From Pterois miles (Eukaryota; Chordata; Actinopteri; Perciformes; Scorpaenidae): a DNA stretch of 64,000 nucleotides. The DNA lies in the NCBI GenBank assembly GCA_947000775.1, contig CAMQGK010000008.1, forward strand, positions 10,492,501-10,556,500. The letters run 5' to 3'. Positions within the stretch are counted from its first letter, which is position 1; each line of letters begins with the position of its first letter. This document shows, in pieces, positions 35,570 through 46,099 of the stretch. A program made the position numbers and the translations under genes. The notes below the pieces were generated by a model that did not search any database, was not told the origin of the DNA, and saw only the letters and a list, made by a program, of their open reading frames with translations.

Positions 35570-36930
35570 GACAGCCGAACCACATGGAGGCCCAAATTAT
35601 TTACAGCTCAGCATTGGCGACATTGCCGTGAGCACTATATTAACCAGATTTTATGGCAGCACCTGAAAGGTCTTTTGTGGGATAAGCAGTGTAAATCCTT
35701 CCCAACTGTCACATATTCAGTATATGGATAAAATATATCACTATGGGCGCTGCAGACAGCTCCAACGAAAAAGTCGAGGACATAAAGTATCCGAACACAC
35801 ACCTGTGTAACCCATCTTATATTTTAGTGAATATGGCAGAACACATATTTTAAAAAAAATATTTAAAAAAGGTTTAAATGTCAAAGTCTGTCTTCATTTG
35901 GCTGTGTGTTTTGGAGAACGGCCCCAGTGGGAAAAAAAAAAAAATCTATACTTCTGCACTAAAGCACTTTAAGGTCACCGAGTCAAATTGGATCTCATGG
36001 TCCTGGCAAAAGTTTAAACTCTGATTGAACTTAACAGGTTTCCCTCCAAGCAGCTTCAAAGATGAGGAGAACGCTTTCATCTGAAGTCCAGGTCAATGCC
36101 ACGCACACTTTGTTTATCCTCTGGTGCTAATGTTTTAATAGACCTAAACCTAGTCTTAGTAGTCCGACATACTCAAAACCTGATGGAGTATCTGTTGCAC
36201 CACATTGACAAATGAACTGAGCCTTCTATATGACAAGAAATATACAACTTCAAGTTTATTCAGTATTATAATGCTGCTATAAGCCTAAATCCATAAATCC
36301 ACTAAAACATATGGTGTAATTAACCAGAATGTGAAATGTAAAATAATTGGTGCTGAAATATGCCAACATAAAAGGCAGCATGCTTCCATATGACATAAGG
36401 GTGCATATGCATTTCAAAGCAGGAACGTACATTCCCCTTTAAAAGAAGATCGTACAATTACTGCAGGTCATCTGCAGAGTCAAGAGAGCGACAACGATTT
36501 CATTAAAATGTAATTCTATTAAAATGAATTATCGTGTCTGTCTTGAGTTATGTAAGGGGGTTAGGTTGCAGGGCTGAGGAGATCAGAGCAGAGGACGACC
36601 TCTGACAGAAGCTTGAGCACCTGCACAGTCATCTCAATGTATGCTCAGAAAAATGTATATACATACACAGATACCTAAAAAAGCACTCACGTCTCTACAT
36701 TATCAGAGTACACGGGAAGTACATTAGCCTAATAGAGGACACACGTACGTGCGCATACTCCAAAGTCCAGCACACATACATTCACATTCAGCAGCGAGCA
36801 CACAAACTGTCTCAATCTGTCACATGTGCGTACGCACACACGCCGAGACCATGAAGGCTGAGTACTAATTGCATATCATTTTCAGTCGTTTCACTCAGAG
36901 CTCGTTAGCAAGGGAGAAAAGGGTGGCTGT
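35570..36930. other. Unassigned intronic sequence
   Basis: AT-rich with short A runs; no exon, RNA gene or transposon recognised. Confidence 0.45.
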
Positions 36931-36939
36931 GTGCCCAGA

Positions 36940-37541
36940 ACTAAAAGGGGGAGAGGGAGGGAGAGAAAGAAAGAAAGAAGAAGTATGGTGAGGAGAGGAA
37001 GGCAGCTTGTTGTGGCCATAAAAGATGAAGAAATAGTCGAGGAAAAAGTGACAAACAAGCAGCAAGGTGAAGTAAATATTACACTCCACTCAAGATCGAC
37101 AAGGATAAAGAGGATTGAGAGATAAATTAAGAAAGAGAGACAAGATGATAGCTATACATGCCCAACTCAAGAGAATGAGAAATGGAGTGAGGGGAAGCAG
37201 AGAGAGTGGGAGTGTGGAGGTGGATGAAAAGCTGGATGCCAAAACTGAGAGAGCGAGCAGGAAAAGTGGGAGCGTGGAGGAGATGGGATTTGGCCTCGCT
37301 CAAAAGGACAAAAGGAGTGAAGGCAGAAGAGGCGGTGGGAGGAAGCAAAGGTGGAGGACAGAGGGATGGGAGTGGGACGGAGGGATGGAAGGATAAGACA
37401 GATAAATGGGAGAGTGGGACAAGAGGGATAAAGAGGGGATGAACTAAGGAGGCAGGGAGGGAGTGACGAAGAAGGAATGACTCAGGGTGAGACAGGAAGG
37501 AGATAATAAAGGAGGGAAGAAAGGAGAAGGGGAGCTGGGAG
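36940..37541 (+). repeat. Purine-rich tract
   Basis: About 600 bp of mostly A and G on the plus strand (GGGAGAGGGAGGGAGAGAAA, GGAGGCAGGGAGGGAGTG). Several overlapping Lys/Arg/Gly/Glu-rich frames of 64-93 codons arise from it. Confidence 0.65.
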
Positions 37542-37962
37542 AAAGCAGGTGTGTAACATTTGGGGATATATTAGCAGAAAGGAAATATAATATTCATAAT
37601 GATGTTTTCATCAGTGTATAATCACCTGAAAGTAAGAACTGTTGTGGTTTTATTAGCTTAGAATGAGTCCATCGTATCTACATAGGGAGCCGGTCCTCTT
37701 CACGGGGTCCGCCATGTTTCTACAGTAGCCCAGAATGGACAAACCAAACACTGGATCTAGAGAGACACTTTCGATCTAAGTCTCCGACACGCTCGTGAAA
37801 CGGCGGTAATGTCAGCCAGTGCATTACTACAGCTTTGCACCCGGCGGCTCACGTTACCGCAGTCTTGGAAAGGGAGGAGTGAGCGGAGGAGTACTCTGTT
37901 GTTGGATGCAATCCGCAGCCACACCACACGATGCCGCCACATCCTACACACTGTCCCTTTAA
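37542..37962. mobile_element. TTAA-type MITE, related to family 1
   Basis: The right end reverse-complemented reads TTAAAGGGACAGTGTGTAGG. The left end is decayed (AAAGCAGGTGTGTAAC). The interior is CpG-rich, with ACGTTACCGCAGTCTTGG, AGGGAGGAGTGAGCGGAGGA and CATAGGGAGCCGGTCCTCT, the last shared with 6979-6995. About 420 bp. Short frames on both strands at 37757-37997 are part of the element. Confidence 0.65.
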
Positions 37963-38094
37963 GAAAGGGAAAGCGAGAGGGAGAAAGAGGAGCTTAACGC
38001 AGTAGTTCAACATAAAGGTAGATGCACTTAAATGCTGTCTTGGTGAGAGTTAGACTGATACTCTCATTAGGATTAGCCGAGCTTAGCATAAAGA

Positions 38095-38260
38095 CTGACG
38101 AGCCTGGTGAATGACGGGAACAGAGGAATGGAAAAGTTAAAGATGGAGGAGGAAAAGAGAAAGAGAGGAAGGTGGGTGTACTGCAGAAGGAAATGAAAGC
38201 CAAGCAGAGATGACACTGCAGGAAAAGATGGAAAGTGTGAGCGAGAGGCGCAAAAAGAAC
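38095..38260 (+). repeat. Purine-rich tract
   Basis: Mostly A and G on the plus strand (GGAGGAGGAAAAGAGAAAGA). It is followed at 38330-38460 by the opposite, pyrimidine-rich strand. Confidence 0.5.
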
Positions 38261-38329
38261 AAGTAAATTAAAAATATGATAATTCCTATTATACTCCCCT
38301 TTATTGCTTTTTAATTTCACTCTCATCCT

Positions 38330-38460
38330 CTGTTAAATACCTCCATTCTTTGCATTGTTTCTCTTCTCTATCCTCTCCTTTCCTGCTCTCTCCTCCCTTC
38401 TTCCTCCCGCCTCTCGTCTTTTCATCTTCCATTGTCTCCTGCTCCCCCTCTCCACCTCCC
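38330..38460 (+). repeat. Pyrimidine-rich tract
   Basis: Mostly C and T on the plus strand (CTTCTCTATCCTCTCCTTTC and similar). With the neighbouring purine tract it could pair in part as an inverted repeat. Confidence 0.5.
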
Positions 38461-38552
38461 ACACATGTGGCCTCCAAATGCAAAACATTTACTCCTTTTG
38501 AAGTGAACACTTGATTTCCGAACTTCATCTGTGTGCTAGTCCGCGCTGTATC

Positions 38553-38555
<3 letters not shown>

Positions 38556-38633
<78 letters not shown>
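38556..38633 (+). repeat. (GT)39 microsatellite
   Basis: An uninterrupted GT array of 78 bp. Cys-Val repeat frames here are translations of the array. It lies 170 bp from an oppositely oriented (CA) array. Confidence 0.95.
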
Positions 38634-38634
<1 letters not shown>

Positions 38635-38801
38635 CCCTCGGCATTCGGGTTTGTTCTTGTTCACAAAAACCGCGTCTCCGGCAAATGCATTTTTCAAGAT
38701 GGCTCCGGGGCTAGTGGTAAAGAGCAAAGCAGAAAATGAATTTCTCATTTCAGTAAAACTAATGCAGACTCCTGTCTACCAAATGGGCACGCACATACCA
38801 T

Positions 38802-38907
<106 letters not shown>

Positions 38908-38959
38908 TTGTCTAAATAAATAACAGGAAATATAGCCAACGTGCTTCCAAGTGTGGCCT

Positions 38960-39345
38960 GCAGGAATGGAAATGTGGAAAAACAGAGGATAACAGAGAAA
39001 GTGTTAGCGACGGAGGGCGAGGGAATAGGAAGGATGGATAAACACAAACAAAGACAACAGTACAAATCAAGAGGGAGAAATATAAGAAACAGAGGCCCAC
39101 AGAAAGAAATCAGAGGAAAGACAAAGAGCGGCTGATGGAGAGAGAGAGAAAATATGACAGAAAAACAAATGGAGATGACGAAGAGTCAGTGAGCGGCGGA
39201 GAGGACGGCATCAAGCCTCCCATCTTGTTTTGTAGGAATTTCATTAGACAGTTTTAGACAGCAAACAGAAGAAAACGAGGGAGCCTGTCGAGGGGAGGAG
39301 AGAAATGGAGAGACAGACGGGACGGAGGAAATACGAAATTTGAAT
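38960..39345 (+). repeat. Purine-rich tract
   Basis: Mostly A and G on the plus strand (AGAGGGAGAAATATAAGAAA, GGAGAGAGAGAG). Confidence 0.55.
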
Positions 39346-39429
39346 CATTGTGGCATGAGAATGGCGTTTTGACATCAGTTTAGATGGCAGCCTGAAAATG
39401 CTGCCTGTTGGATGCGCAAATGCAAACAG

Positions 39430-39560
39430 AACATGGTTGCAGATGGAGGGAGAGGGGGAAATTATTAATCACATGTTATCCAAGGGAGGTGAAGGAAAAA
39501 AAGAGGCAAAAGGATGGTTGGAATGGAAAAGAGAGAGGAAAGACGAGGGAATAGGATGCT
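39430..39560 (+). repeat. Purine-rich tract
   Basis: Mostly A and G (GGAGGGAGAGGGGGAAATTA, GGAAAAGAGAGAGGAAAGAC). Confidence 0.5.
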
Positions 39561-39569
39561 TAAAGGTGT

Positions 39570-40310
39570 GAGGTGTTGTACTATTTACACATCTGTACCA
39601 AAGCAAAGTAGTGGACTGCTGTGGACGGGGCTGACAGCAAAACTCAGCCACCTGAAAGAACCCTGAAAGAAAGGCTCACCGACAAAAATCAATATCAGTT
39701 TAAGCGCACACTATATTTAGAATATTTTCACCACTTTACCTTGCAGTGAAACAGCTCCACAGTCCATGTTTCCAGCAGGCAACTGAAGCTGAGTCGCTTT
39801 AGTTTATGTTAGTTTATGTTACTGGGTGACTTTTAGCTTGGGGGTCACCAAAATCACAAAATAGCACAAACAAACCAGCAACTCCCATGTTCTGCAAGGA
39901 AAAATTGCTGTATTGAGTCTGGAGAGGGTCGTCTCACAGAAAGTTAAACCGGTGAAAATATTCTAAATGTATCAGTGAGCCTTTCTTTTAGGCCGGACAT
40001 TACTTTGCTTCTGTGCAGTGACTCCTGTCTGTCTGTCCAAACGGGGGCTTGCTGACCATCATCCACTGGCGTTAATACACTGACTATATGGATAAGCACC
40101 TCATACAGCCCCACTACAAAACACCCCAACTATCCCTTTAAGGCACACTAAATAAATAACTTTTTTCCCAATTAAGCTGGAGAATGGGCAGAGTTAAAAT
40201 ATGTTTAAAGAATCGTTTTGGGTAAACGGAGAAATAAACATAAGAGAAACAGTTGGAGGGCATAAGTGGAGGAGGACAAGGCAAGGAGGCAGTGGGGGGG
40301 TGGAAAATAT
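39570..40310. other. Unassigned intronic sequence
   Basis: No exon, RNA gene or transposon recognised before the CA array at 40316. Confidence 0.4.
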
Positions 40311-40314
40311 GGAC

Positions 40315-40315
<1 letters not shown>

Positions 40316-40346
<31 letters not shown>
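40316..40346 (+). repeat. (CA)n microsatellite
   Basis: About 15 CA dinucleotides. Confidence 0.9.
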
Positions 40347-40350
<4 letters not shown>

Positions 40351-40439
40351 AGATCCTATCAGATTAGATTTCCTCTCCTTTTCAGCTCCACATTTTCTCA
40401 GGCCTCACTATCAGCCTATTAATTAATTCCTGCTTCCCT

Positions 40440-40620
40440 TGTTATGAAGCAGATGGAAGGGTGAGGACAGGAATGCAAAATAACTCCGGCGTCCAGAAGG
40501 CAGCGAGGAACGAGATGAGAAAGGCCGAGAGGAGAGAGACGGTGCATGCAGATAAGAGGAGAAAGAAGGCGGGCAGAAGGGAGAGAGATTGAAATTAAAC
40601 CAAGAGAAAAGAGGGAAAAA
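40440..40620 (+). repeat. Purine-rich tract
   Basis: Mostly A and G on the plus strand (GAAAGGCCGAGAGGAGAGAG, AGGAGAAAGAAGGCGGGC). Confidence 0.5.
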
Positions 40621-40624
40621 TGAT

Positions 40625-41135
40625 TACAGGACTAATACCGTGTGTCCAGTGTTGTCAGGACACAATGAAAACATACTGCTACATGACAATATATACATTA
40701 ATTACACATCATAAGAGCATTGTGTTGCTATGAGGAAAATAATCATCTCATTAGCTTCTTCTACCGAGTCATTAAAGCGTCACCACCACTCCCTGGCAAA
40801 AACACTATTTAAATATCAATATGTCATTGTCATATCAGCTGTGATGCACACATAGACAATTACCGTAAATAAACAGAAGCATTATAATGAGGTTTCTTTC
40901 ACATTGCATTTTAAATGATGTGCAATCTTGGCTTTCTGGTGAAAGCAGAGCAAGTATTAACACAACAAAGGTTTAGGGGAAGTGTACTCTTAATTTAGAT
41001 TCTCCGACAGTCTCTGTCTAATACCCGGACTCCCTGCTAATCATTCAAACAACGCACATCACACCACTAGCTCTCACACTTTCCTCTCACGCCCTCCTTT
41101 AAAGCCTTCGCACGACAAGTTTGTATTTTTTGTCT
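40625..41135. other. Unassigned intronic sequence
   Basis: AT-rich, with no recognised feature. Confidence 0.4.
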
Positions 41136-41140
41136 GAAAA

Positions 41141-41144
41141 TAAA

Positions 41145-41177
<33 letters not shown>

Positions 41178-41212
41178 TTCCTTTATTAGTCCCACAGTGG
41201 AGAAATTTACAA
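41141..41212 (-). mobile_element. LINE-type 3' tail, minus strand
   Basis: On the minus strand it reads AATTTCTCCACTGTGGGACT then AATAAAGG and (TATCT)n-type repeats. This is the same tail as at 24883 and 35525. The (AGATA)n run at 41147-41175 is the terminal short repeat. Confidence 0.7.
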
Positions 41213-41550
41213 AATGTCACACGTTTAGAAATAAATAAGATCCTACTCGTGTCGAACGTTGACACTTTCGTCCCTCATTAAAGGTTTTGGGACAGTTTTG
41301 ATTTTCTGTGTGTTGTTGCATCTGTCAGGTTGTTTGACCACTCGTCACCATCCAAAATGTCATTAGAAACATTCACTCCATCTCCCAGCTTAAAGGACTT
41401 TACAATAAATAAAAAAATGAAAATGGAGATGCAGAATTTAAAGAGAGATTGTGGGAGGTGAGTGCAGAACAACTTGTAGACAGTAGTGATTGTGCCCTGG
41501 GCAGCTAAATGATTATTAGCGTAAAAAATACAACTCACCATTACGCTGAA

Positions 41551-42007
41551 TTAGTGGGAGCCCTGAGCTTGTTTCTCTACAACGAGCCGGTCCAATCTAG
41601 GGGTAATGGGAGACAATAACACCTAAAGTGTGTTCCTTATGTCCAGTCTGTCATTTAGTTTTGGTCGCTGTCACTGCAGAAAACCCTGCTTCACAAAGAC
41701 AGGATGTTGGAAATGGAAGCAGTGATCTCAGGGTATTCTGGCTTGATTTTAATCCAGCAGAGTTGTTGTCTGAAACATGCTTTTAAGGCCTTTTAAGGTC
41801 TCCGTGTGCTGAAGCAGTTTTGAAGGCTTCACTGCCTCATTTGCTCGCCTGTCGCCACATATTATGCAGAGTGGGCTTTGCACGTGAAAGTCACCGGTAG
41901 AGATAAACCTGTATTTTAAGTAGGACTCCTGATACTGTCTCTGTGTCCTCATTGGCCCTTTTCTCATTTCCAAAGAAGCTCTCCAAAGACATTTGTTTTT
42001 TACTCAT
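41551..42007 (-). pseudogene. Broken hAT transposase remnant, ZBED5/SCAND3-like
   Basis: From 42007 the minus strand reads MSKKQMSLESFFGNEKR, then after a frameshift YQESYLKYRFISTGDFHVQS, LCIICGDRRANEAVKPSKLL and QHTET. This is the N-terminus and BED-type zinc finger (CxxC then H) of hAT-derived proteins of the ZBED5/FAM200/SCAND3 type. The frame ends at 41749. Then LCEAGFSAVTATKTK (near 41697), KLNDRLDIRNTL and LSPITPRLDRLVVEKQAQ follow in shifted frames with an internal stop, ending at 41551. That is the C-terminal dimerisation (hATC) region. Most of the middle, including the catalytic core, is deleted. It is clearly dead. In intact elements the BED finger binds DNA and the C-terminus dimerises. 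Confidence 0.8.
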
Positions 42008-42129
42008 TTTTGCTGCTCTTGGGCTTAATATTTGGGGTAACGTATCATGTGACCGAGACAAGCATCTTGACGTGTCGAAAGGCAGAGAGGCACAGGCGGA
42101 TGTATCTGGGCATTTTTCAAAATAAAACA

Positions 42130-43550
42130 TCTTCCAGACTCTGATGATTATCCATTCTCTCTATGCGACCCTGGTACCAAATGACCAACGGCCCGGTCGT
42201 CAATGGTCAATGGATGGATGATTAAAAAAACACATACGAAAAAACAAAGACCTTTAGAAGCCAAAAAATACCAACCTTCAATTACTCTCGTTCACAGTCA
42301 ATTCACCAGTAATTGACCAACACTTGTTAGCACTCCTTCAAGTAGAAGGGTGGTAACTCATGAAATGACCTCCTCTCTACGCCACATCAGCTGCCACCAC
42401 TGGATTAATCAATTACTGCAACTGTGTTGATCTAACAGCCACTGATTCAACATTTCAACACTAGTGTCACTTTTGATTTGACAGCCATATGTTAACATTG
42501 ACCTTATCAGCTGTGCTTTCACCATCACCACCATGTCGAAGACTAAACACCTGATTTGAGGTCACTGCTCGAGGCGTGACCTTTAAAGTTTCAACAGAAG
42601 CAGGTTTAAGTGATTCACTCTTCATTTACATTTGACCGGCGTCCCCACTTGCAGAGCACCATGTTTCAGGGCCTTCTCGCTCTCCCACACAAGCTCCACA
42701 TTGATGTGCTGGGGTGCATTCGAAGACACCATGCTGGTTGATTAAACTTAGATATTGACCCAGTGTCTGTCTCAATAGCTCTATATTGACTCAATGGTGT
42801 TGGCGTCCCTGATTCAGTACCTGGTTTGAAATGAACCCTGGCATCAAACCCGTAAGCCTTTGAATAAGAAAACTGCATCCACACATGGCTTTTTTAATAC
42901 ATACAGTACTTCCATACAGTATTGGAAACCTGAACCAAGTCTACTGTGAGCGCAAACACTGAGTTTGAGAAGTGGGCTTCTCTATTGATAAGTTTTGATT
43001 TGAAGTCTAAACAGTCAACTCACAAGCCTGCATAAACCCTGAATAACACACTTGAATCTGTATCTATAGCACAGTCTGCTTCAGTCTTATCTGTATTTTG
43101 CAGGTACTGTATGTCAGAGCTAAAGGTCAAAATATAACAGCATTCATATGTTGCTCTTGTGACCTTGGAGAGTATCTGTTGTTGATGCATGTACTTGAAC
43201 AAATCATCCTCTCCTTGTAGCACTTATTTTTCCTTTTACCACTTTAGGGACTGAAAGGTTATTGTCAACACATAATTCATTATTACTGATAAACTGCTTC
43301 CGCAGTTAGTAAGTTAATCAAATGCAAACTTGATCACTTTTGTTCCAGGGGGATTTGTCTGCCTCCAAAAACACCAAAAGATAAGTGGTTTCATCATTTG
43401 TTCAAATTTAGGAAAAACAAGTAAAAGTTTTGAACTTAAACTGCTTCAATCACGCAGAACTTCATTTAAAGATAACCAATTATTCACCGGCCCTGAAGAT
43501 CAGGTGAACTAGAGCTCAGTCAGAGGGTTGTACTATCTGAATTAAATAAA
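42130..43550. other. Unassigned intronic sequence
   Basis: No exon or repeat recognised. The stretch 42170-42230 (ACCAACGGCCCGGTCGTC, AATGGATGGATG) may be part of the upstream flank of the hAT remnant. Confidence 0.4.
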
Positions 43551-43551
43551 G

Positions 43552-43905
43552 TTAAAGCTGCAGTTGGTAACTTTGAGCAAATATTATAAAAACGGTCACT
43601 ATATCCTGACGTCAGTGCATGAGACAGCTAATCTGTGAAAAAAAATCATGTCCTCCTGTGCTCCTAATGGCATGTAAAAGACCTCAATGTGCCCGAAGTA
43701 AAACAACCAGTCAGAGTCAAGGAGTCTGAAACCCCGATGAAACTGTCAAACTACGCAGCGCTGATCAGATATGAATCAACCTGTTATTGTAATTTTCAAA
43801 ATCACATCTTAGTGAACTGTTTCGCTGTAACCTGAGAAGGCTTGCGCCAGCCGGTGGGCGGTGCTTGGTTTTGGCGTGACGGTTTTCAACATGGCAACTT
43901 CAGTC
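43552..43905 (+). mobile_element. TTAA-flanked MITE, family 2, left-hand part
   Basis: Begins TTAAAGCTGCAGTTGGTAAC, the inverse of the right end at 15583. The interior shares AATCTGTGAAAAAAAATCAT and GGTTTTCAACATGGC with that copy. It runs into the hAT/ZBED remnant at about 43905, so the right end is not seen here. Confidence 0.65.
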
Positions 43906-44395
43906 GAGTCCATGCAGAAAATGCTTGTTGCCAAAAGGGCGGAAACTCAAGCAATCTGTCAAAACATCTTGCCAAAGTGCATCAAGTGGAAGGCTCCCTT
44001 TTCCCTCGTTGTCTCGTCCGTCTCAGGTATGTTATGCTAGAAGCCTGGAGCCCACACACAAAGCTAACGAAACAATACAAATATGTATTAATGATTAAAA
44101 GTGTCCGTTAGTCAGGTGACTGTTTAGCTATATCCTAAATATCGGTGCGTTCATAAATTACCCCTGAAATTAGCCGAGCATCAGAAATGAACAGTTCCAG
44201 TTTCAGAGCGCTGAGAGCATCCTCTGTGTAAGTTACAGCTGTAACGACCCAACACACTCCTCCCTCTGCTGCCGCTGGACCAAGCCAAAGACGAGCCCAA
44301 AGCCCCGTCATGAGCTAGTGGGAGGATGACTGAGGAGTGTCACCAAGCCGTGACGCACTTCATAGTGACAGGCCTTCACTCCTTTACAACAGGTT
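43905..44395 (+). pseudogene. Broken hAT/ZBED-type transposase fragment
   Basis: A frame open from 43842 reads ACCQKGGNSSNLSKHLAKVH, the second half of a BED zinc finger (GGN(T/S)SNL..HL...H). The first Cys pair is compressed to CC. The frame runs to 44111, but homology stops at CGTCTCAG|GTATGT near 44027, which looks like a splice donor. From 44326 a separate frame reads MTEECHQAVTHFIVTGLHSF, resembling the start of the ZBED transposase body (thr/ala..yfi.kd..pf). The catalytic core and C-terminus are missing. It differs in family and strand from the remnant at 41551. Short fragments make the family call less secure. Confidence 0.55.
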
Positions 44396-44399
44396 TTAG

Positions 44400-45175
44400 G
44401 ATTATTTTAGGATAGTATAAAAGTAAGTTATAGTATAAGGGTCCCCCATCTTATACAATACCCAATACTTAGATAATAAGGCAATGCTGTTGCAGTTGCC
44501 ACTGGAATGGTAATTTATATACTGTATATAAGACAAATAAAGCAATGTTAATTAATTCTTTATATTTAAAAACAACAAAGAGAACCATTATGAGTACCGT
44601 TAAAGTACCGGATGGATAAGCAGCATCGGTAAGAGTAGTAGTACTGTTAAAATGTGAATTTTAGTGAGTTTTACAAAAAAAAATTTTTTTTTTTAATCAT
44701 ATTTCCCCAAAGTAAAGTCTGACATTTATGTGGAGCACAGCTTTGCAAGAGGGCCCACATACAACAACTCAGCGAAACATGCAAATGCACACCAGTAGAC
44801 ACACACAAACAAAAAAAAAATGCAAAAGCCCACACAGGCCTGATAAAATGCAATCCAAGTTCTGTCATTCGGAAAATTGCACAGTGGAAGTCACAAATAG
44901 AGAAAGAGAGAGGAAGGCCAGATAAATAAGCCCCCTCACACACACAATTATAGATTTGTGCATCCACACACATAAGTACACTTGTAGTTAAAAATGCATC
45001 AGCAACCACACTGCACATTTGGCACACCCACAGGAAGATATCCAACAAGCAGCACACATGAAAAACACACACGACATGCCTGTTATACACAAACATGCAC
45101 ACATGGAGATAGATGCACACATAATGACACAAGCATATGAGTCATAGAGCGGCCCAGATAACATGATAAGTGTAA
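44400..45175. other. Unassigned intronic sequence
   Basis: Contains an A9-T12 mirror near 44675-44695 and a CA-rich area at 44760-45120 that gives a 153-codon Cys-rich minus-strand frame of repeat composition. No gene supported. Confidence 0.4.
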
Positions 45176-45179
45176 AATA

Positions 45180-45375
45180 TGAGCTGTGGCGGAACGAAAC
45201 GGAGGCAACAATGAAGAGGGAGTGCATCTGGGAGGAGAAGAAATGGGATGCAATAAATACAATGTGAAAGAGAGGGATGAGGGGTGCAGTGTGGAGGAGA
45301 GAAAAAAATATTGAGGGGAGCAAAAGTACAGGAGGAAGACTGAGAGAAAGAAAGCAGAGGAACAGCAAACAGGCA
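45180..45375 (+). repeat. Purine-rich tract
   Basis: Mostly A and G on the plus strand (GGAGGAGAAGAAATGGGATG, GGAGGAAGACTGAGAGAAAG). Confidence 0.5.
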
Positions 45376-45474
45376 AAGAGATAACTCAATTTAGCTGTGA
45401 TACAGATAACTAAAGAGAATTTGGCTCAGTGTTTGTGTGACAATGTCTTTGCCCTCACAAATTAAACTTCACAC

Positions 45475-45610
45475 AGAAGACGAGGGGAAGACAAGTTGTG
45501 TAGAAAGAGGAGGGCAGTATGAGAGGATAATGTACGGTGGAGAAAGAAAAGAGGAGAGACGAGGGCAGAAAATGAAAGAGATAAGAGATGTTGGCAAAAA
45601 TGAAATGAAC
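45475..45610 (+). repeat. Purine-rich tract
   Basis: Mostly A and G (GGAGAAAGAAAAGAGGAGAG). The Lys/Glu-rich 84-codon frame over it follows from composition. Confidence 0.5.
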
Positions 45611-45864
45611 ATGGAAACTCCTTTTTTAAAGAATAAAGCATTCTCCATTTTCATGCACTGTAGGAAACCAATTAAACACAAGTCAAGTTAATCTGTGAAG
45701 CCCTTAGTCTCAACAATAGTCTGCAATTACACATTTTGTAATTACAAAATGCAAAGTCATCGATCTGAAACATGAAAGAAATGTTTCTGTAAATCCTGCA
45801 CAACACTCAATTTGAACAAACTCGAACGATTCAACATAAAAACATCATAACTAATGCTCTAAAC

Positions 45865-46096
45865 AAGTGGGCAATGCTTGTTTTATGCAATGGTACGTAT
45901 ATATTTATTACTGGAAATCAATTAACGACACAAAGCAATGACAAATATTGTCCAGAACCCCTCACAGGTTCTGACTTCAGCATAAAAAATATGCTCAAAT
46001 CAAAAGATGGCAAACTGCAGCCCAACAGACAACAGCTGTCAGTGTGTCAGTGAGCTGACTAGACTATGACTGGCCTCAAACTGACTGTGATTATCA
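45865..46096 (+). repeat. ATTAATC-family fragment (central part)
   Basis: GGAAATCAATTAACGACACA, CCCTCACAGGTTCTGACTTC and AGCATAAAAAATATGCTCAA match the centre of the copies at 17957 and 28585. It continues through AAACTGCAGCCCAACAG and GACTATGACTGGCC. Both ends are missing. Confidence 0.7.
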
Positions 46097-46099
46097 CTC

